A DNA stretch of 64,000 bases from JBBATK01 sp046297095 (GTDB lineage Bacteria; Bacteroidota; Ignavibacteria; Kapaibacteriales; NICIL-2): NCBI GenBank assembly GCA_046297095.1, contig JBKCNS010000051.1:1-64000 (forward strand), in the 5' to 3' direction. The first letter of the stretch is position 1. Each line of letters opens with the position of its first letter. This document shows, one piece after another, positions 53,533 to 62,679 of this stretch. Both the position numbers and the translations under genes were made by a program. The notes beneath the pieces are model-generated. The model saw only the letters and a program-made list of their open reading frames with translations, was not told the DNA's origin and did no database searches.

Positions 53533-53613
53533 AGTCAATAATAAAGATTACACAACGCAAGTGACATGAAGATACACAGCGCTTACTCCACCACCTTGAT
53601 TATGAACCAACGT

Positions 53614-55701
53614 TTAGGGAAGTACATGTATGGTTGCTGCCGTCACTGTACCGCCAATCTTCATGCGAAGCACATACACTCCGCCTGCCACTCGCTGCTG
53701 CGCGTTGTTGCGAAGATCCCATAGTAATGTGTGATCGGTGGATGCAGGTGTGCTCATCGATCGAACAAGTTCGCCGCTCATGGTGTAGATATCATACTGA
53801 GCTTCAGCGGGTGCTTGCACAGCCGTGCGAATGGTCATGGCGCGCTGAGCCGGATTGGGCGAGCACATAAGCAGGGGCTGGTCTGTAGAGTGAATGTCCG
53901 ACACCGCAATTGCTTTTTCGGTGGCAGGGCTGATATCATAGAACGTACCGGAAGCGGATGACACCAAGCCCACGGTGCGTACAGCGTAGCGCACGGTAGC
54001 GTCCACCAAGCGCTCGTCGGTGTACGAGGTCTCGGGCCACACGGCATCACCATTCAAGACTTGCCATGCACCTGTTCCCTCTTGACGATAGATATAATAT
54101 CCCGCTATGCCGCCGCCCGAAGGCGCAGACCATGTAAGCTTCACGCCTTTCTTTGGTGTAGCCACTTGCTCTGCTTGCAATGCGGTTACCGGCGGCACCG
54201 TGCCGTAATTCATGCGCAGCGTGGGATCGCCCATAAGAGCGATGTGCACACCATGAGGATACACGCCATCGATATACGTGCCGGTGTTGTTGATGGTATT
54301 CAAATACGAGTCGCCAACTGTTTCGCCCAGACCCATGGTGTGGAAATACCAGAACGGGCGTCCGGCCCAGCAATTGGTAAGAGCACCGGGATCTACCGCG
54401 AGCGGCGCGCGAAGCAGGTTATTGGCTTTATCCCAATCACCGAAGTAGGAACCAAACAGCATGGTGAAAATGGTTTGGAGTTTTTGTTTGGCAAATCCTG
54501 CGGAGTTACCTACACCACCACAACTTTGAAAATCGCTTCCGCCACCACCGCAACCGTACGACCATAGATATGATGCGGTGTCCAGGGTGGTCAGGTAGTC
54601 GGTTTCTTTGATGTTGGCTGCGCCCAACAACGGTGCATAGTTCATCCATGCAGAGCGTGCAAAGGCCTCGCCGTACGAACCGAAATTATCGTCGATCAAG
54701 CCTCGAGACACTACTTTGATTCCGCCGCTCCTATACTGCAGATTACGATTGATGTATTTGCGCAGCAGAGAAATTTCCGATTGCAAGGAATCCACTTTCT
54801 TCACCGTGCCGGCCAGTGTGCTGTCCTTGTAGAACAACCCCATGTTGTACAAGTCTACTCGGCCTAAGCGCAGATCGGTGGTGCTTGGTATAAACAGATT
54901 GTCGTAACGGCCGTCGCCGGGAAGGTTCTTTGTGTCCGGATATGCGCCCACGGTGTTTGTGGCTTCGTCCAGCCACAGTACTTCATCGGCCAAGCACGAG
55001 TAATAGGAATCGGCTGCCCATGCGCCGCTATGTTCAGGATGCGCATCGGGCCCCACCTGATTTCTTCCCTGATACACCATACCCGAATACGGCACAGCCA
55101 CACGACCCACGATGAACACCGTACCGGGCTCGCCCTGGCAGGTCTCGTACCAATCGCGAATGATTTGCTTGGTTGCCTTCACGGCGGTGGGATTAAACTT
55201 TGGCGCACGCGCTGCACTCAGCACCGTCACCATCCACCCTTCGGAAGTCATTGCGTTTTGCAAGCGGGCAATCTCCGGCGAAAGGGCCGTGTACATCACC
55301 GAGTCTGCAAGGATCAGGCAATGCCCGCGCACGGGCGCTACAGGAACTCTCAAGCCGGCCGAGGCATAGCCATAGGCATAGATTGAATCTTTAATTACCG
55401 TTTTCTCTACCGCGTATTCATAGAACACACCCGGCTCCGCCTCGGAGTCGATCCACTCTGTAGCCGTTCCCGGCAGCGTAGTCATGGGATTGAACGACGA
55501 CCACGTGCGCTCCTTGCGGCCAATCACATACTCAACGGCTTTGGAATCTGCCGGCCAGCGCAAGGTGATCGTGGGCGAGGTGCCATCTTGCACAACGGTC
55601 TCTAAAAGAACCGAAACCGATTTGGGCGACTGCGCCATCAGGGCTTGCGGAGCAGCGCTCATGGCAAGCACCATTGCGGCAACGAGTAGAATTTTATTCA
55701 T
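53614..55701 (-). CDS. T9SS cargo with gingipain-like (C25) fold, catalytic residues apparently replaced
   Basis: This 695-residue secreted protein has a signal peptide (LLVAAMVLAMSAAPQALMA) and a beta-sandwich domain (about 30-120). The next domain resembles peptidase C25: GHCLILADSVMY, IIRDWYETCQGEPGTVFIVG, ADSYYSCLADE, LRLGRVDLYNM and the end motif ALMGDPTLRMN. The expected catalytic His-Gly and Cys positions seem to read SYGCGGGG and FGSYFGDW, so the enzyme may be inactive or use another residue. An Fn3-like domain (VKLTWSAPSGGGIAGYYIYR) and a T9SS sorting domain (CSPNPAQRAMTIRT, DIYTMSGELVRSM, VAGGVYVLRM) follow. C25 resemblance is my inference from scattered motifs. The TamB-like gene is 52 bp upstream. 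Confidence 0.7.
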   Translation of the reverse strand: MNKILLVAAMVLAMSAAPQALMAQSPKSVSVLLETVVQDGTSPTITLRWPADSKAVEYVIGRKERTWSSFNPMTTLPGTATEWIDSEAEPGVFYEYAVEKTVIKDSIYAYGYASAGLRVPVAPVRGHCLILADSVMYTALSPEIARLQNAMTSEGWMVTVLSAARAPKFNPTAVKATKQIIRDWYETCQGEPGTVFIVGRVAVPYSGMVYQGRNQVGPDAHPEHSGAWAADSYYSCLADEVLWLDEATNTVGAYPDTKNLPGDGRYDNLFIPSTTDLRLGRVDLYNMGLFYKDSTLAGTVKKVDSLQSEISLLRKYINRNLQYRSGGIKVVSRGLIDDNFGSYGEAFARSAWMNYAPLLGAANIKETDYLTTLDTASYLWSYGCGGGGSDFQSCGGVGNSAGFAKQKLQTIFTMLFGSYFGDWDKANNLLRAPLAVDPGALTNCWAGRPFWYFHTMGLGETVGDSYLNTINNTGTYIDGVYPHGVHIALMGDPTLRMNYGTVPPVTALQAEQVATPKKGVKLTWSAPSGGGIAGYYIYRQEGTGAWQVLNGDAVWPETSYTDERLVDATVRYAVRTVGLVSSASGTFYDISPATEKAIAVSDIHSTDQPLLMCSPNPAQRAMTIRTAVQAPAEAQYDIYTMSGELVRSMSTPASTDHTLLWDLRNNAQQRVAGGVYVLRMKIGGTVTAATIHVLP

Positions 55702-55753
55702 AGCTCTATCTGAAATAAGTGGATCAAGATTTCATTTGCAACAGACCATCGCT

Positions 55754-58700
55754 CTACGGAATACTCGCGCCTACCCGTACCTCCCATTGCTTTTGCTGAC
55801 GGGAGATAGTAGAGCCCGGGTTTGTGGCTCGCATAAACTGTGTTACCCAGTTGGCGCCGATGAATTCACCTAATGCCCAATCCAGTGTAACGGTGGGATC
55901 GGCTACCGTGCCGCCAAGAGTAACATTTGCTCCGTACAATCCGGCAGTGATTTGAATTCGCGCTTGCGAGAAATCAGTTCCGCCACCGGAAAAATCGACA
56001 TTCACATTCTTTATCACGCCGCCCTGCAATACTCTGTTGAGCAATACTCCCAGCGTTGAAGCGCCCAGCTTCGTGCCCACTGCGCCCGTGGCAGAACTTG
56101 CCGAGCCGCTTAGCTCCACTTGCGTGTAGCCGAACAAGGTAAGCAGTACAGCGTTCGTAGTGATCTCGGTTTCGCCTACATCACCGGGATGATCGTTTCC
56201 GTCGATCTCGTAGTCCATCTTGAGAATGGGCTTCTTCTTTGTTCCCGTGATATTCAAATACACTTTGTAGAACGACTTTCTATCGTTCACGATTCGCTCG
56301 TTGCTGAGCATTGCGCGCAAGTCCAGCTGCGGATTATCAATGGGGCCATTGATATTCATTTTACCGGAAGCGCGGAATGTTTCGTAGAATTTATACGTGG
56401 AGGAATTGTCCACAATAAGATCCGAGCGAAGAGAAGTTGAATCGCTGCCATAGCGAATAAAGCGCATGGCATCTTTGGGATTGTCCTGGCGCACCACGGC
56501 AAGCAACTGATCGTTGAAACCGAAGTCCATTTGCACAGACATATTCCCGGCAATCTTTACATCCACCTCTGTACGAAGTATATCGGTAAAACTCTTGCCC
56601 AGCTTAACCGAACCTGATTGCGGCGCGGGCTCTTCGGCAGGCAGATCGCCTATGGCACTATCGCTTCGCGCAATCTTTCGCAGAGGTTCGGTCCAAACGT
56701 ATTTGTTGCCGCTACGCTGATACTCGAACGTGGATGCGCGCGTGGTTTTGTTGATTGTTGGCGGAAACTTCACGTCGGCATCTTCAATCATAATAAACCC
56801 ATTGAGCAGGGGCTGCTCGGGTGTTCCGTGAAAGTGCAGTTGGCGAAGTGTTTTGTTTGCGTCGTTGTCTTGCGTGGAGATAAGTGTGCGGCCGTACATG
56901 AAGTCGCTGGTGGCAGCAGTGGCCTCGCTCATCACTTGGAATTTATCGTTGCGGGTAATCTCGGCAAAGATGTCCAGCTCACGAATGCTGAATCCCCGAA
57001 TGCGCATGGATCCCAGCACCAGGGCCTTGCCACCACGCAGGTCGGATTCTTCGTTGTAAATACGAAGTGAGTCCATACGCACTGTTGTATTAAGCAGACT
57101 GAGCTTTCCCTGACTGCGATAGCGCATGTTTGTGGCCGGCACGGTAAAGGTAGCGTGGTCATACTCCACCGAGCCAGTGTAGTCCACGGCATCCGGCGTG
57201 GTGCCGCCTATGTGCAGTGAAGCGCGGCCATGCCCATCAAGATTTGCAATGCCCGGCACAAAAGGTGAAACCGCTGCCAGCGACATATCATTGGCAAGAA
57301 TGGTGATATCCACATTCTCGTTGTCGCGAAGCGAAGCCGCTACCGGCTGCACCGACAAATCCATTGGGAGTGCCGCGATGTTTATAGACATTATGGTGGT
57401 TGTATCGGCGGCGCTCTTGCGCACATTCGAATGAGCGGTAACATTCACGCCATCGTATCCGCCACGAATCTCTTGCACGCCAATAGCAACGTTGTTGTAC
57501 CGCAGAGCAGAGAGCATGCCACCTACGGAAAATTTCGGGCAAGCATAGGCACCATCAATCATCACGCCCAGTGAATCTATGCGTCCCTTCAGCATTTGCA
57601 ATGCGTCCACGGCATAAAGCTCGGGTATGCGCTGAATGGTAGCAATATCCACGCGGCGCATATACACGTGCAGGGAATCAAAACGAGTAGAGTTCACGCG
57701 ACCATTCACCGTGATTCTGTCCGGCGATTGAAGCAGCTGCAGATCCAGATTGTCTATATCCACTCCGCGGGGACGCATGCTGATTGTGGCCGGATGCAAC
57801 GATGCAAACGACAACGACTTTGTCCACCCTGCGTACAGAGTATCCAGCTGCATGATGAATGCTCGCGGCACAGCGCGCACGGAACCCGCTGCCACAAACG
57901 GAATGTGATTCTCGATGCGAGTTCCTACCACAAATCGTGCATCGTTACCGCTGATCTCGATGTCGGCACTGGGACGCACAAAGCGCAATCGGTTGACGCG
58001 AAACACCGAGTCGCAGCGGAAAGCAATACGCGCAACATCTATGGTGGGGTTCGTGGTCATGTTCAACGTGCGCAAATGCAGAGACACATTGATCGGCTGG
58101 CTGAACACTTCGTCTTTGTCGATGTCCATGTTCAAGCGCTTTACGTTCGCGGTGTCTACATCGAAGGTATACATTGCCGGCGTGCCTGCTAAACGGCCGT
58201 GAATGTCGCCGCTGGCGTCCAGCCTGATGCCTTTGATAAACGGCGCTAACACTGCCGTGCCTTTTACATTCATTGCAAAACGGCAATCGAGCGTATCGTC
58301 CGGAAGTGTGTACGGCTGTATGCGCGGCGCCGATGCTGTATCGCTCTGCACGGTGCGGTATTGTGTGCGCACATACGAGTCCATGATACCCAGATGAGTA
58401 AGAAACACGAACCATGCCGTGGGAAGACGGAAGCGGCCGTCCACTTGTGCGCGCAGAAAGTCGGACTGTATGCTCACCGTGCGGTGCCGCGCGTCGGTGC
58501 GTTCTATTTGTGCTTGAATGTCGAAGGGAAACAGTGCTCCGTCCGACAGAAGAAACTCGGATACATCGGCGTTGAATTTTCCGAACAAACTATCGGGATG
58601 AAAACCCGTGAATGACGTTTGCGCAGACACACTGAGCGAGACCGGCATTTGCTTGTCGTGAAGCAGATCGGAAAGCGGAAGATGACGAGTATTCAGAATG

Positions 58701-60355
58701 ATGTTCGCCACCGGCAGCGTTGCATCGCGGAAATCTATCTCCGCATGAGCTTGCAAACCCTTGCTTAGACCATCGAAGGCAAAGGCCACACTGTCTGCGG
58801 CACTTAGGGGGAAAGCCACATCCAGCGTGTCAACTACCACTGTGCTGTTGCTCACCGACGCGCGGCAATTCGCGCTCAGCAGGTCGTGCCCTCCGAACGA
58901 CGACTCCTGCAAATCAGCTTCCACGCGGGCTGCGGCATCGTTCATCGTAAGGCCCGAGCCCTGCACATGAATGGCTCCATTCAGCTTGCTTCCCGTGGCA
59001 TAATCGTTGGTGAATGCGTAGGTGTCGAACTGCGTTACGCGCACGTCTGCATTGTAGCGCAGCTGCTTTGCAAACTTCAACGCAATAACTCCCTTCACAC
59101 CGCCAAACTCTCCGCTGATATCAATGCTCGTACCAAGGGAATCCTTCGTGCCGTAAATGTGCGACGGCCCGAACACAATGCGATCGGCAACGGTGGTTTT
59201 TGGCAGTGATAATGTGGGCAGTACGGTTGCGATATCCGAATACACTGCACGCGACGGTATTAGATCTACCGTGTAGGCAAAGGGCCTGCTGTTGGCAACG
59301 TTCTCCAGCACCAGCGAACCATGCAAATCGGTTTGTCGTGTTTGAAGATTCTCAACATCGAATCGCAGCTTGGTAAGATTGCCGGTGATGCGTGTGCTTA
59401 GGTTGAATTGATCGCGTAACGAAAATGTCTCGGGCATAAACAGGTTTATATCTCCGGCCCACAAGCCGGAGTTGCTGATCGTAAGGCGCAACGGCGCGGT
59501 CTCGATGCCCGGATTTGCATCGTACACATGAATATCATCCACCGAGCCGTAGAGCGTCAGCGATGATTGGGGAGTGCGAACGTGCATGTGCAGAATATTC
59601 ACCGAGTTTGAGTCTAAGGCAACAGAACCATGCATGGAACTCACCTGCAGGCCGCATACTTTTTCCCGCGCACTCAATTCGTCGATACTCAGGGCAAAGG
59701 CATTAGCGGCAAGGTTGCCGGATGCGCTCATGCGAAGGTTCAGTGAATCGAAAAAGGCGTGTGTGGCGTTGAAGCGATCTGTGCGTGAGAGATTGTGGAC
59801 GGAATCCCACACGGTAACACGAGCAGAGTTTAGGACAAATGCACGAACAGCTATATCCCAACTAAAAGGACTGCTTGTGGTGTCGGCTTTTGGCTTGAAT
59901 ACATGAGCTACATTCCAGGTGCTGTCTGCACGGGAGCGAAGCACTCGTATGTTCGGCCGGTCCAGTATGATGCTGCGCACCACGATATGCCGGATAAGCA
60001 GCGGCTCCAGTTCGTAGGCAACACGTAACGAACGAGCGGAAAGCACGGTGTCTCCGCGCGTGGTAAGCGAAACGGAATCGAGCTCAATTCCCCGGAACAA
60101 ATTGAAACGGACGGCACCGAAACTCAAACGAGCTTCCAGTTGATCGGAAAGTATAGTGGTAAGCTGCCCCGCAGCCCAGCGGTGAAACCACTCGGTTTGC
60201 ACCACGATATAGCCACTCACACCCAGCACAAACATCAGCGAGAAAACGCCAATGATGCCCCACATGATCCAACGAAAAAGCAAACGAAGGAAGGTGGCCG
60301 GCGCGCGAAGACTCCGGGCTGCCGGACCGAGGAATTCGTATTTGCCAATGTTCAT
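55754..60355 (-). CDS. TamB/AsmA-like inner-membrane protein (DUF490)
   Basis: This 1533-residue protein has one N-terminal membrane helix (WIMWGIIGVFSLMFVLGVSGY). A long repetitive beta-rich body of the AsmA/TamB kind follows, with many short segments such as LSFGAVRFNLFRGIELDSV and LHGSLVLENV. The C-terminal 350 residues match DUF490: QMDFGFNDQLLAV, GKMNINGPIDNPQLDLRAML, KVYLNITGTKKKPILKMDYE, and a final beta-strand region. Such proteins bridge inner and outer membranes and move phospholipids or assist outer-membrane protein assembly. No TamA/BamA gene is adjacent. It is the longest gene in the window and fits the surface-oriented gene content. Confidence 0.88.
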   Translation of the reverse strand: MNIGKYEFLGPAARSLRAPATFLRLLFRWIMWGIIGVFSLMFVLGVSGYIVVQTEWFHRWAAGQLTTILSDQLEARLSFGAVRFNLFRGIELDSVSLTTRGDTVLSARSLRVAYELEPLLIRHIVVRSIILDRPNIRVLRSRADSTWNVAHVFKPKADTTSSPFSWDIAVRAFVLNSARVTVWDSVHNLSRTDRFNATHAFFDSLNLRMSASGNLAANAFALSIDELSAREKVCGLQVSSMHGSVALDSNSVNILHMHVRTPQSSLTLYGSVDDIHVYDANPGIETAPLRLTISNSGLWAGDINLFMPETFSLRDQFNLSTRITGNLTKLRFDVENLQTRQTDLHGSLVLENVANSRPFAYTVDLIPSRAVYSDIATVLPTLSLPKTTVADRIVFGPSHIYGTKDSLGTSIDISGEFGGVKGVIALKFAKQLRYNADVRVTQFDTYAFTNDYATGSKLNGAIHVQGSGLTMNDAAARVEADLQESSFGGHDLLSANCRASVSNSTVVVDTLDVAFPLSAADSVAFAFDGLSKGLQAHAEIDFRDATLPVANIILNTRHLPLSDLLHDKQMPVSLSVSAQTSFTGFHPDSLFGKFNADVSEFLLSDGALFPFDIQAQIERTDARHRTVSIQSDFLRAQVDGRFRLPTAWFVFLTHLGIMDSYVRTQYRTVQSDTASAPRIQPYTLPDDTLDCRFAMNVKGTAVLAPFIKGIRLDASGDIHGRLAGTPAMYTFDVDTANVKRLNMDIDKDEVFSQPINVSLHLRTLNMTTNPTIDVARIAFRCDSVFRVNRLRFVRPSADIEISGNDARFVVGTRIENHIPFVAAGSVRAVPRAFIMQLDTLYAGWTKSLSFASLHPATISMRPRGVDIDNLDLQLLQSPDRITVNGRVNSTRFDSLHVYMRRVDIATIQRIPELYAVDALQMLKGRIDSLGVMIDGAYACPKFSVGGMLSALRYNNVAIGVQEIRGGYDGVNVTAHSNVRKSAADTTTIMSINIAALPMDLSVQPVAASLRDNENVDITILANDMSLAAVSPFVPGIANLDGHGRASLHIGGTTPDAVDYTGSVEYDHATFTVPATNMRYRSQGKLSLLNTTVRMDSLRIYNEESDLRGGKALVLGSMRIRGFSIRELDIFAEITRNDKFQVMSEATAATSDFMYGRTLISTQDNDANKTLRQLHFHGTPEQPLLNGFIMIEDADVKFPPTINKTTRASTFEYQRSGNKYVWTEPLRKIARSDSAIGDLPAEEPAPQSGSVKLGKSFTDILRTEVDVKIAGNMSVQMDFGFNDQLLAVVRQDNPKDAMRFIRYGSDSTSLRSDLIVDNSSTYKFYETFRASGKMNINGPIDNPQLDLRAMLSNERIVNDRKSFYKVYLNITGTKKKPILKMDYEIDGNDHPGDVGETEITTNAVLLTLFGYTQVELSGSASSATGAVGTKLGASTLGVLLNRVLQGGVIKNVNVDFSGGGTDFSQARIQITAGLYGANVTLGGTVADPTVTLDWALGEFIGANWVTQFMRATNPGSTISRQQKQWEVRVGASIP

Positions 60356-60597
60356 GATCTACCTTCCGATGAACCAATATCACGCGCAATGCGGAGCTGC
60401 GGCGCTTGCGGGCAGTGATTTCGCGGGCAATATACACACCGCGCACGGGGCAATCGAGGCCGGGTTGTGTGGTGAAAGGATACTAAAGCACTGCCAATCA
60501 CTCACACGCGGCAGCAAAGAGAGTATTGTAGAGAGGGAGTGGACGAAGGAGAAGGTGGAGAAGAGTACGCAGAAGATAGTGCAGACTACCTTCAGCA

Positions 60598-61425
60598 CTA
60601 CTCCATATACCAGAGTTTACGAGGCTTGCGGCTTGACGCGGGTTTCTTGAAGACCGTATCACGAATGATAATGGTATCGCGCTGCACTACTACCTGCTGT
60701 GCGGGTGCGGGCTTGAGCTTAGCTTCAAGCGAACCGGGAGCATCGTATTGCACTGCTTTGCCATCCGTGCTTGGCACCGCGCTCTTGTGCATAGAGCGAT
60801 AGGTTAAAAATCCTGCCACGGCAAGAAGCACACAGCATATCACGGCAATGGCAAATAGCGGTACCAGGCGCGAGATTGTTCGCTGTTGAGTTTGCAGTAG
60901 TTCCCGCTGGCGCAACGAGAGAGCATCTTCCGCCGGAACAAATTGGCGTGCGCGAAGCTCATGCAAAGCAGGCAATGCATACACGCGCTCGGCAGATACG
61001 GAAAGCCCCAAGAGCTCACTGGGTGTTTGCAGCAGGGCATCGATTTCCAGCGCAGCGTTGTCGCTTTCGTTTGCAGCAGCCGAATACACCACGCCGGCCA
61101 CAGCCGAGGCTCGCACATGGCGCTTGGGATCGGTGATAATCGTTACAAGTTTGCGGGCGTGAAGATCGCGCATCAGCGTGAAAAACTCGAGCACCTCTTG
61201 ATGAGCGTTCGGCTTGATCCCGAACAGCAACCACGACGATCGGTTATTCCACTGCGGAATAAACATGTGGTAGCGCCCCGGAGCGGAGCCTATTACCTCT
61301 TGCCAATTCTGCATCTCGGCTTCACGTGTTTCCGTAGCACAACTGAGCACATATTCCACCATGGTCAGCGAGCCGCGCTCGGTGAGCAAGGTAATAAGTT
61401 GCCGTTGTCGTTGCGAAAAAGACAT
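60598..61425 (-). CDS. Single-span membrane protein of unknown function
   Basis: This roughly 275-residue protein starts MSFSQRQRQLITLLTERGSL, which could be a small winged-helix-like segment. An alpha/beta region of about 160 residues follows (RYHMFIPQWNNRSSWLLFGI, LVTIITDPKRHVRA), then one membrane helix (LFAIAVICCVLLAVAGFLTY). The final segment holds the repeated RDTIIIRDTV and a basic end. The order suggests an N-terminal cytoplasmic domain and a short extracytoplasmic tail. No family is recognised. It lies 242 bp upstream of the TamB-like gene and 56 bp after clpS, all on the minus strand. Confidence 0.7.
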   Translation of the reverse strand: MSFSQRQRQLITLLTERGSLTMVEYVLSCATETREAEMQNWQEVIGSAPGRYHMFIPQWNNRSSWLLFGIKPNAHQEVLEFFTLMRDLHARKLVTIITDPKRHVRASAVAGVVYSAAANESDNAALEIDALLQTPSELLGLSVSAERVYALPALHELRARQFVPAEDALSLRQRELLQTQQRTISRLVPLFAIAVICCVLLAVAGFLTYRSMHKSAVPSTDGKAVQYDAPGSLEAKLKPAPAQQVVVQRDTIIIRDTVFKKPASSRKPRKLWYME

Positions 61426-61481
61426 GAGTGACCGGGGGCGAAAAATGCCGTGCAATACTAAAGGTGTACCGAAACAGACGA

Positions 61482-61766
61482 TCAGAATTCTATGTTGGTT
61501 CTAAGCGCAATCTCTTCCAAGATTGTACTTACCTGTAAACATCGGGCCAAATCTCCCGAATAGACGATCGACTGTCCGCTCAAATGCACTTCCATGGTGT
61601 GGCGCTCTGCCCTATCCCGCGAACACTTTGTGGCTTTCATTATCTGCTCAATAACCTCGTCGAACGTATGCCATTCGTCGTTAAACAGAATACACTTAGC
61701 CGATAGTGTGTCGGTTGTTAGGTCCTCAACCGCCAGTTCCGGCGTTTCTACGGTGTCACTGCTCAT
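61482..61766 (-). CDS. clpS: ATP-dependent Clp protease adaptor ClpS
   Basis: This 94-residue protein has the ClpS core: ILFNDEWHTFDEVIEQIMKA, then CSRDRAERHTMEVHLSGQSIV and LEEIALRTNIE. The NDEWHTF motif corresponds to the N-degron pocket (usually NDDxxTF/P). ClpS delivers N-end-rule substrates to ClpA/ClpC. clpA is not in the window. ATG 61766 is chosen over upstream in-frame codons, which fall in the promoter region of the divergent CADD-like gene. Confidence 0.92.
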   Translation of the reverse strand: MSSDTVETPELAVEDLTTDTLSAKCILFNDEWHTFDEVIEQIMKATKCSRDRAERHTMEVHLSGQSIVYSGDLARCLQVSTILEEIALRTNIEF

Positions 61767-61804
61767 ACCAAGGCTTTGAACCAAATACCACTGTGTGGAA
61801 AAAC

Positions 61805-61837
61805 TTGCGACGAAAATAGGAAATGTCTGTAGTTTTG
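61805..61837 (+). promoter_or_regulatory. Probable Bacteroidota-type promoter of the CADD-like gene
   Basis: TTG at 61805-61807, a 22-base spacer and TAGTTTTG at 61830-61837 match TTG-N-TAnnTTTG. AAGGAG follows close before the start codon at 61906. Confidence 0.55.
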
Positions 61838-61905
61838 CCTCCCATTCAAGGGCAATCAATTAGTTTTTCTTTTCTCTTTGAACGATTTTTCGAAGGAGTA
61901 CCGGT

Positions 61906-62586
61906 ATGACAGATAAAGAGTTTCTCGACAAGCTCGATGCCATTATCAACGAGCGTCACATGCTTCAGCATCCCTTCTATCAGATGTGGAATCACGGAAC
62001 GCTGACCAAGGACATGCTCCGCGAATACGCGCAAGAGTATTATCATCAGGTGTTTCACTTCCCCACGTATGTGAGTGCCACGCACGCTGCATGCGCCGAC
62101 GATATGGAAGCGCGCCAGATGCTTCTGGAAAACCTCATGGAAGAAGAGCATGGAGCTTCGAACCACCCGGCTTTGTGGCGTCGCTTCGGCGGTTCGCTTG
62201 GCCTAAGCGAAGAGGAAATGCAGAATCGTGAGTATCTGCCGCACACCAAGGAGTCGGTTCGTATTCTCAAAACGCTCTCTCGCAACGAGAATCCCGCTGT
62301 GGGCCTTGCTGCGCTGTATGCGTACGAGTCTCAGATTCCCGAAGTTTCAACCACGAAGATTGAAGGCCTGAAGAAGAATTACAACATGGACAGCGAAGAT
62401 GCTTTGGTATTCTTTGAAGTTCACGAGCATGCCGACGAGATTCACCGCCAGGTAACTCGCGACGCTCTTGTTCGCATCTGCCGCACGGAAGAGCAGCAAA
62501 TCCTTGCACTGGATGCGGCTCGCGAAGGTGCCGATGCTATCAATCTGCTGCTCGATGGTGTGTACGAGAAATGGTGCTCGAACTAA
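61906..62586 (+). CDS. CADD-like para-aminobenzoate synthase candidate
   Basis: This 226-residue helical protein of the TENA/CADD haem-oxygenase-like fold resembles Chlamydia CADD. The metal ligands are present: Glu80 and His87 in MEEEHGASNHPALW, Glu141 in LYAYESQIPEVS, and His173, Asp177 and His180 in VHEHADEIH. In CADD, Tyr27 is consumed to make para-aminobenzoate and Lys152 takes part; the matching Tyr25 (HPFYQMW) and Lys151 (TTKIEGL) are conserved. It may thus be a self-sacrificing enzyme feeding folate synthesis. A PQQ-biosynthesis-like role is less likely. It has its own promoter and terminator and appears monocistronic. Confidence 0.85.
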   Translation: MTDKEFLDKLDAIINERHMLQHPFYQMWNHGTLTKDMLREYAQEYYHQVFHFPTYVSATHAACADDMEARQMLLENLMEEEHGASNHPALWRRFGGSLGLSEEEMQNREYLPHTKESVRILKTLSRNENPAVGLAALYAYESQIPEVSTTKIEGLKKNYNMDSEDALVFFEVHEHADEIHRQVTRDALVRICRTEEQQILALDAAREGADAINLLLDGVYEKWCSN

Positions 62587-62640
62587 GCTTGAACTAAGCT
62601 CGAAAAAAGCTCGCACTAGATTCCTGCAATGAGACGTTTT

Positions 62641-62678
62641 TAACGCCGTCCAACTTCGTTGGTGCGGCGTTTTTTTTT
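62641..62678 (+). terminator. Rho-independent terminator after the CADD-like gene
   Basis: AACGCCG pairs with CGGCGTT and CCAAC with GTTGG inside it, a 12-bp stem around a TTC loop, followed by a run of at least eight T. Confidence 0.92.
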
Positions 62679-62679
62679 G

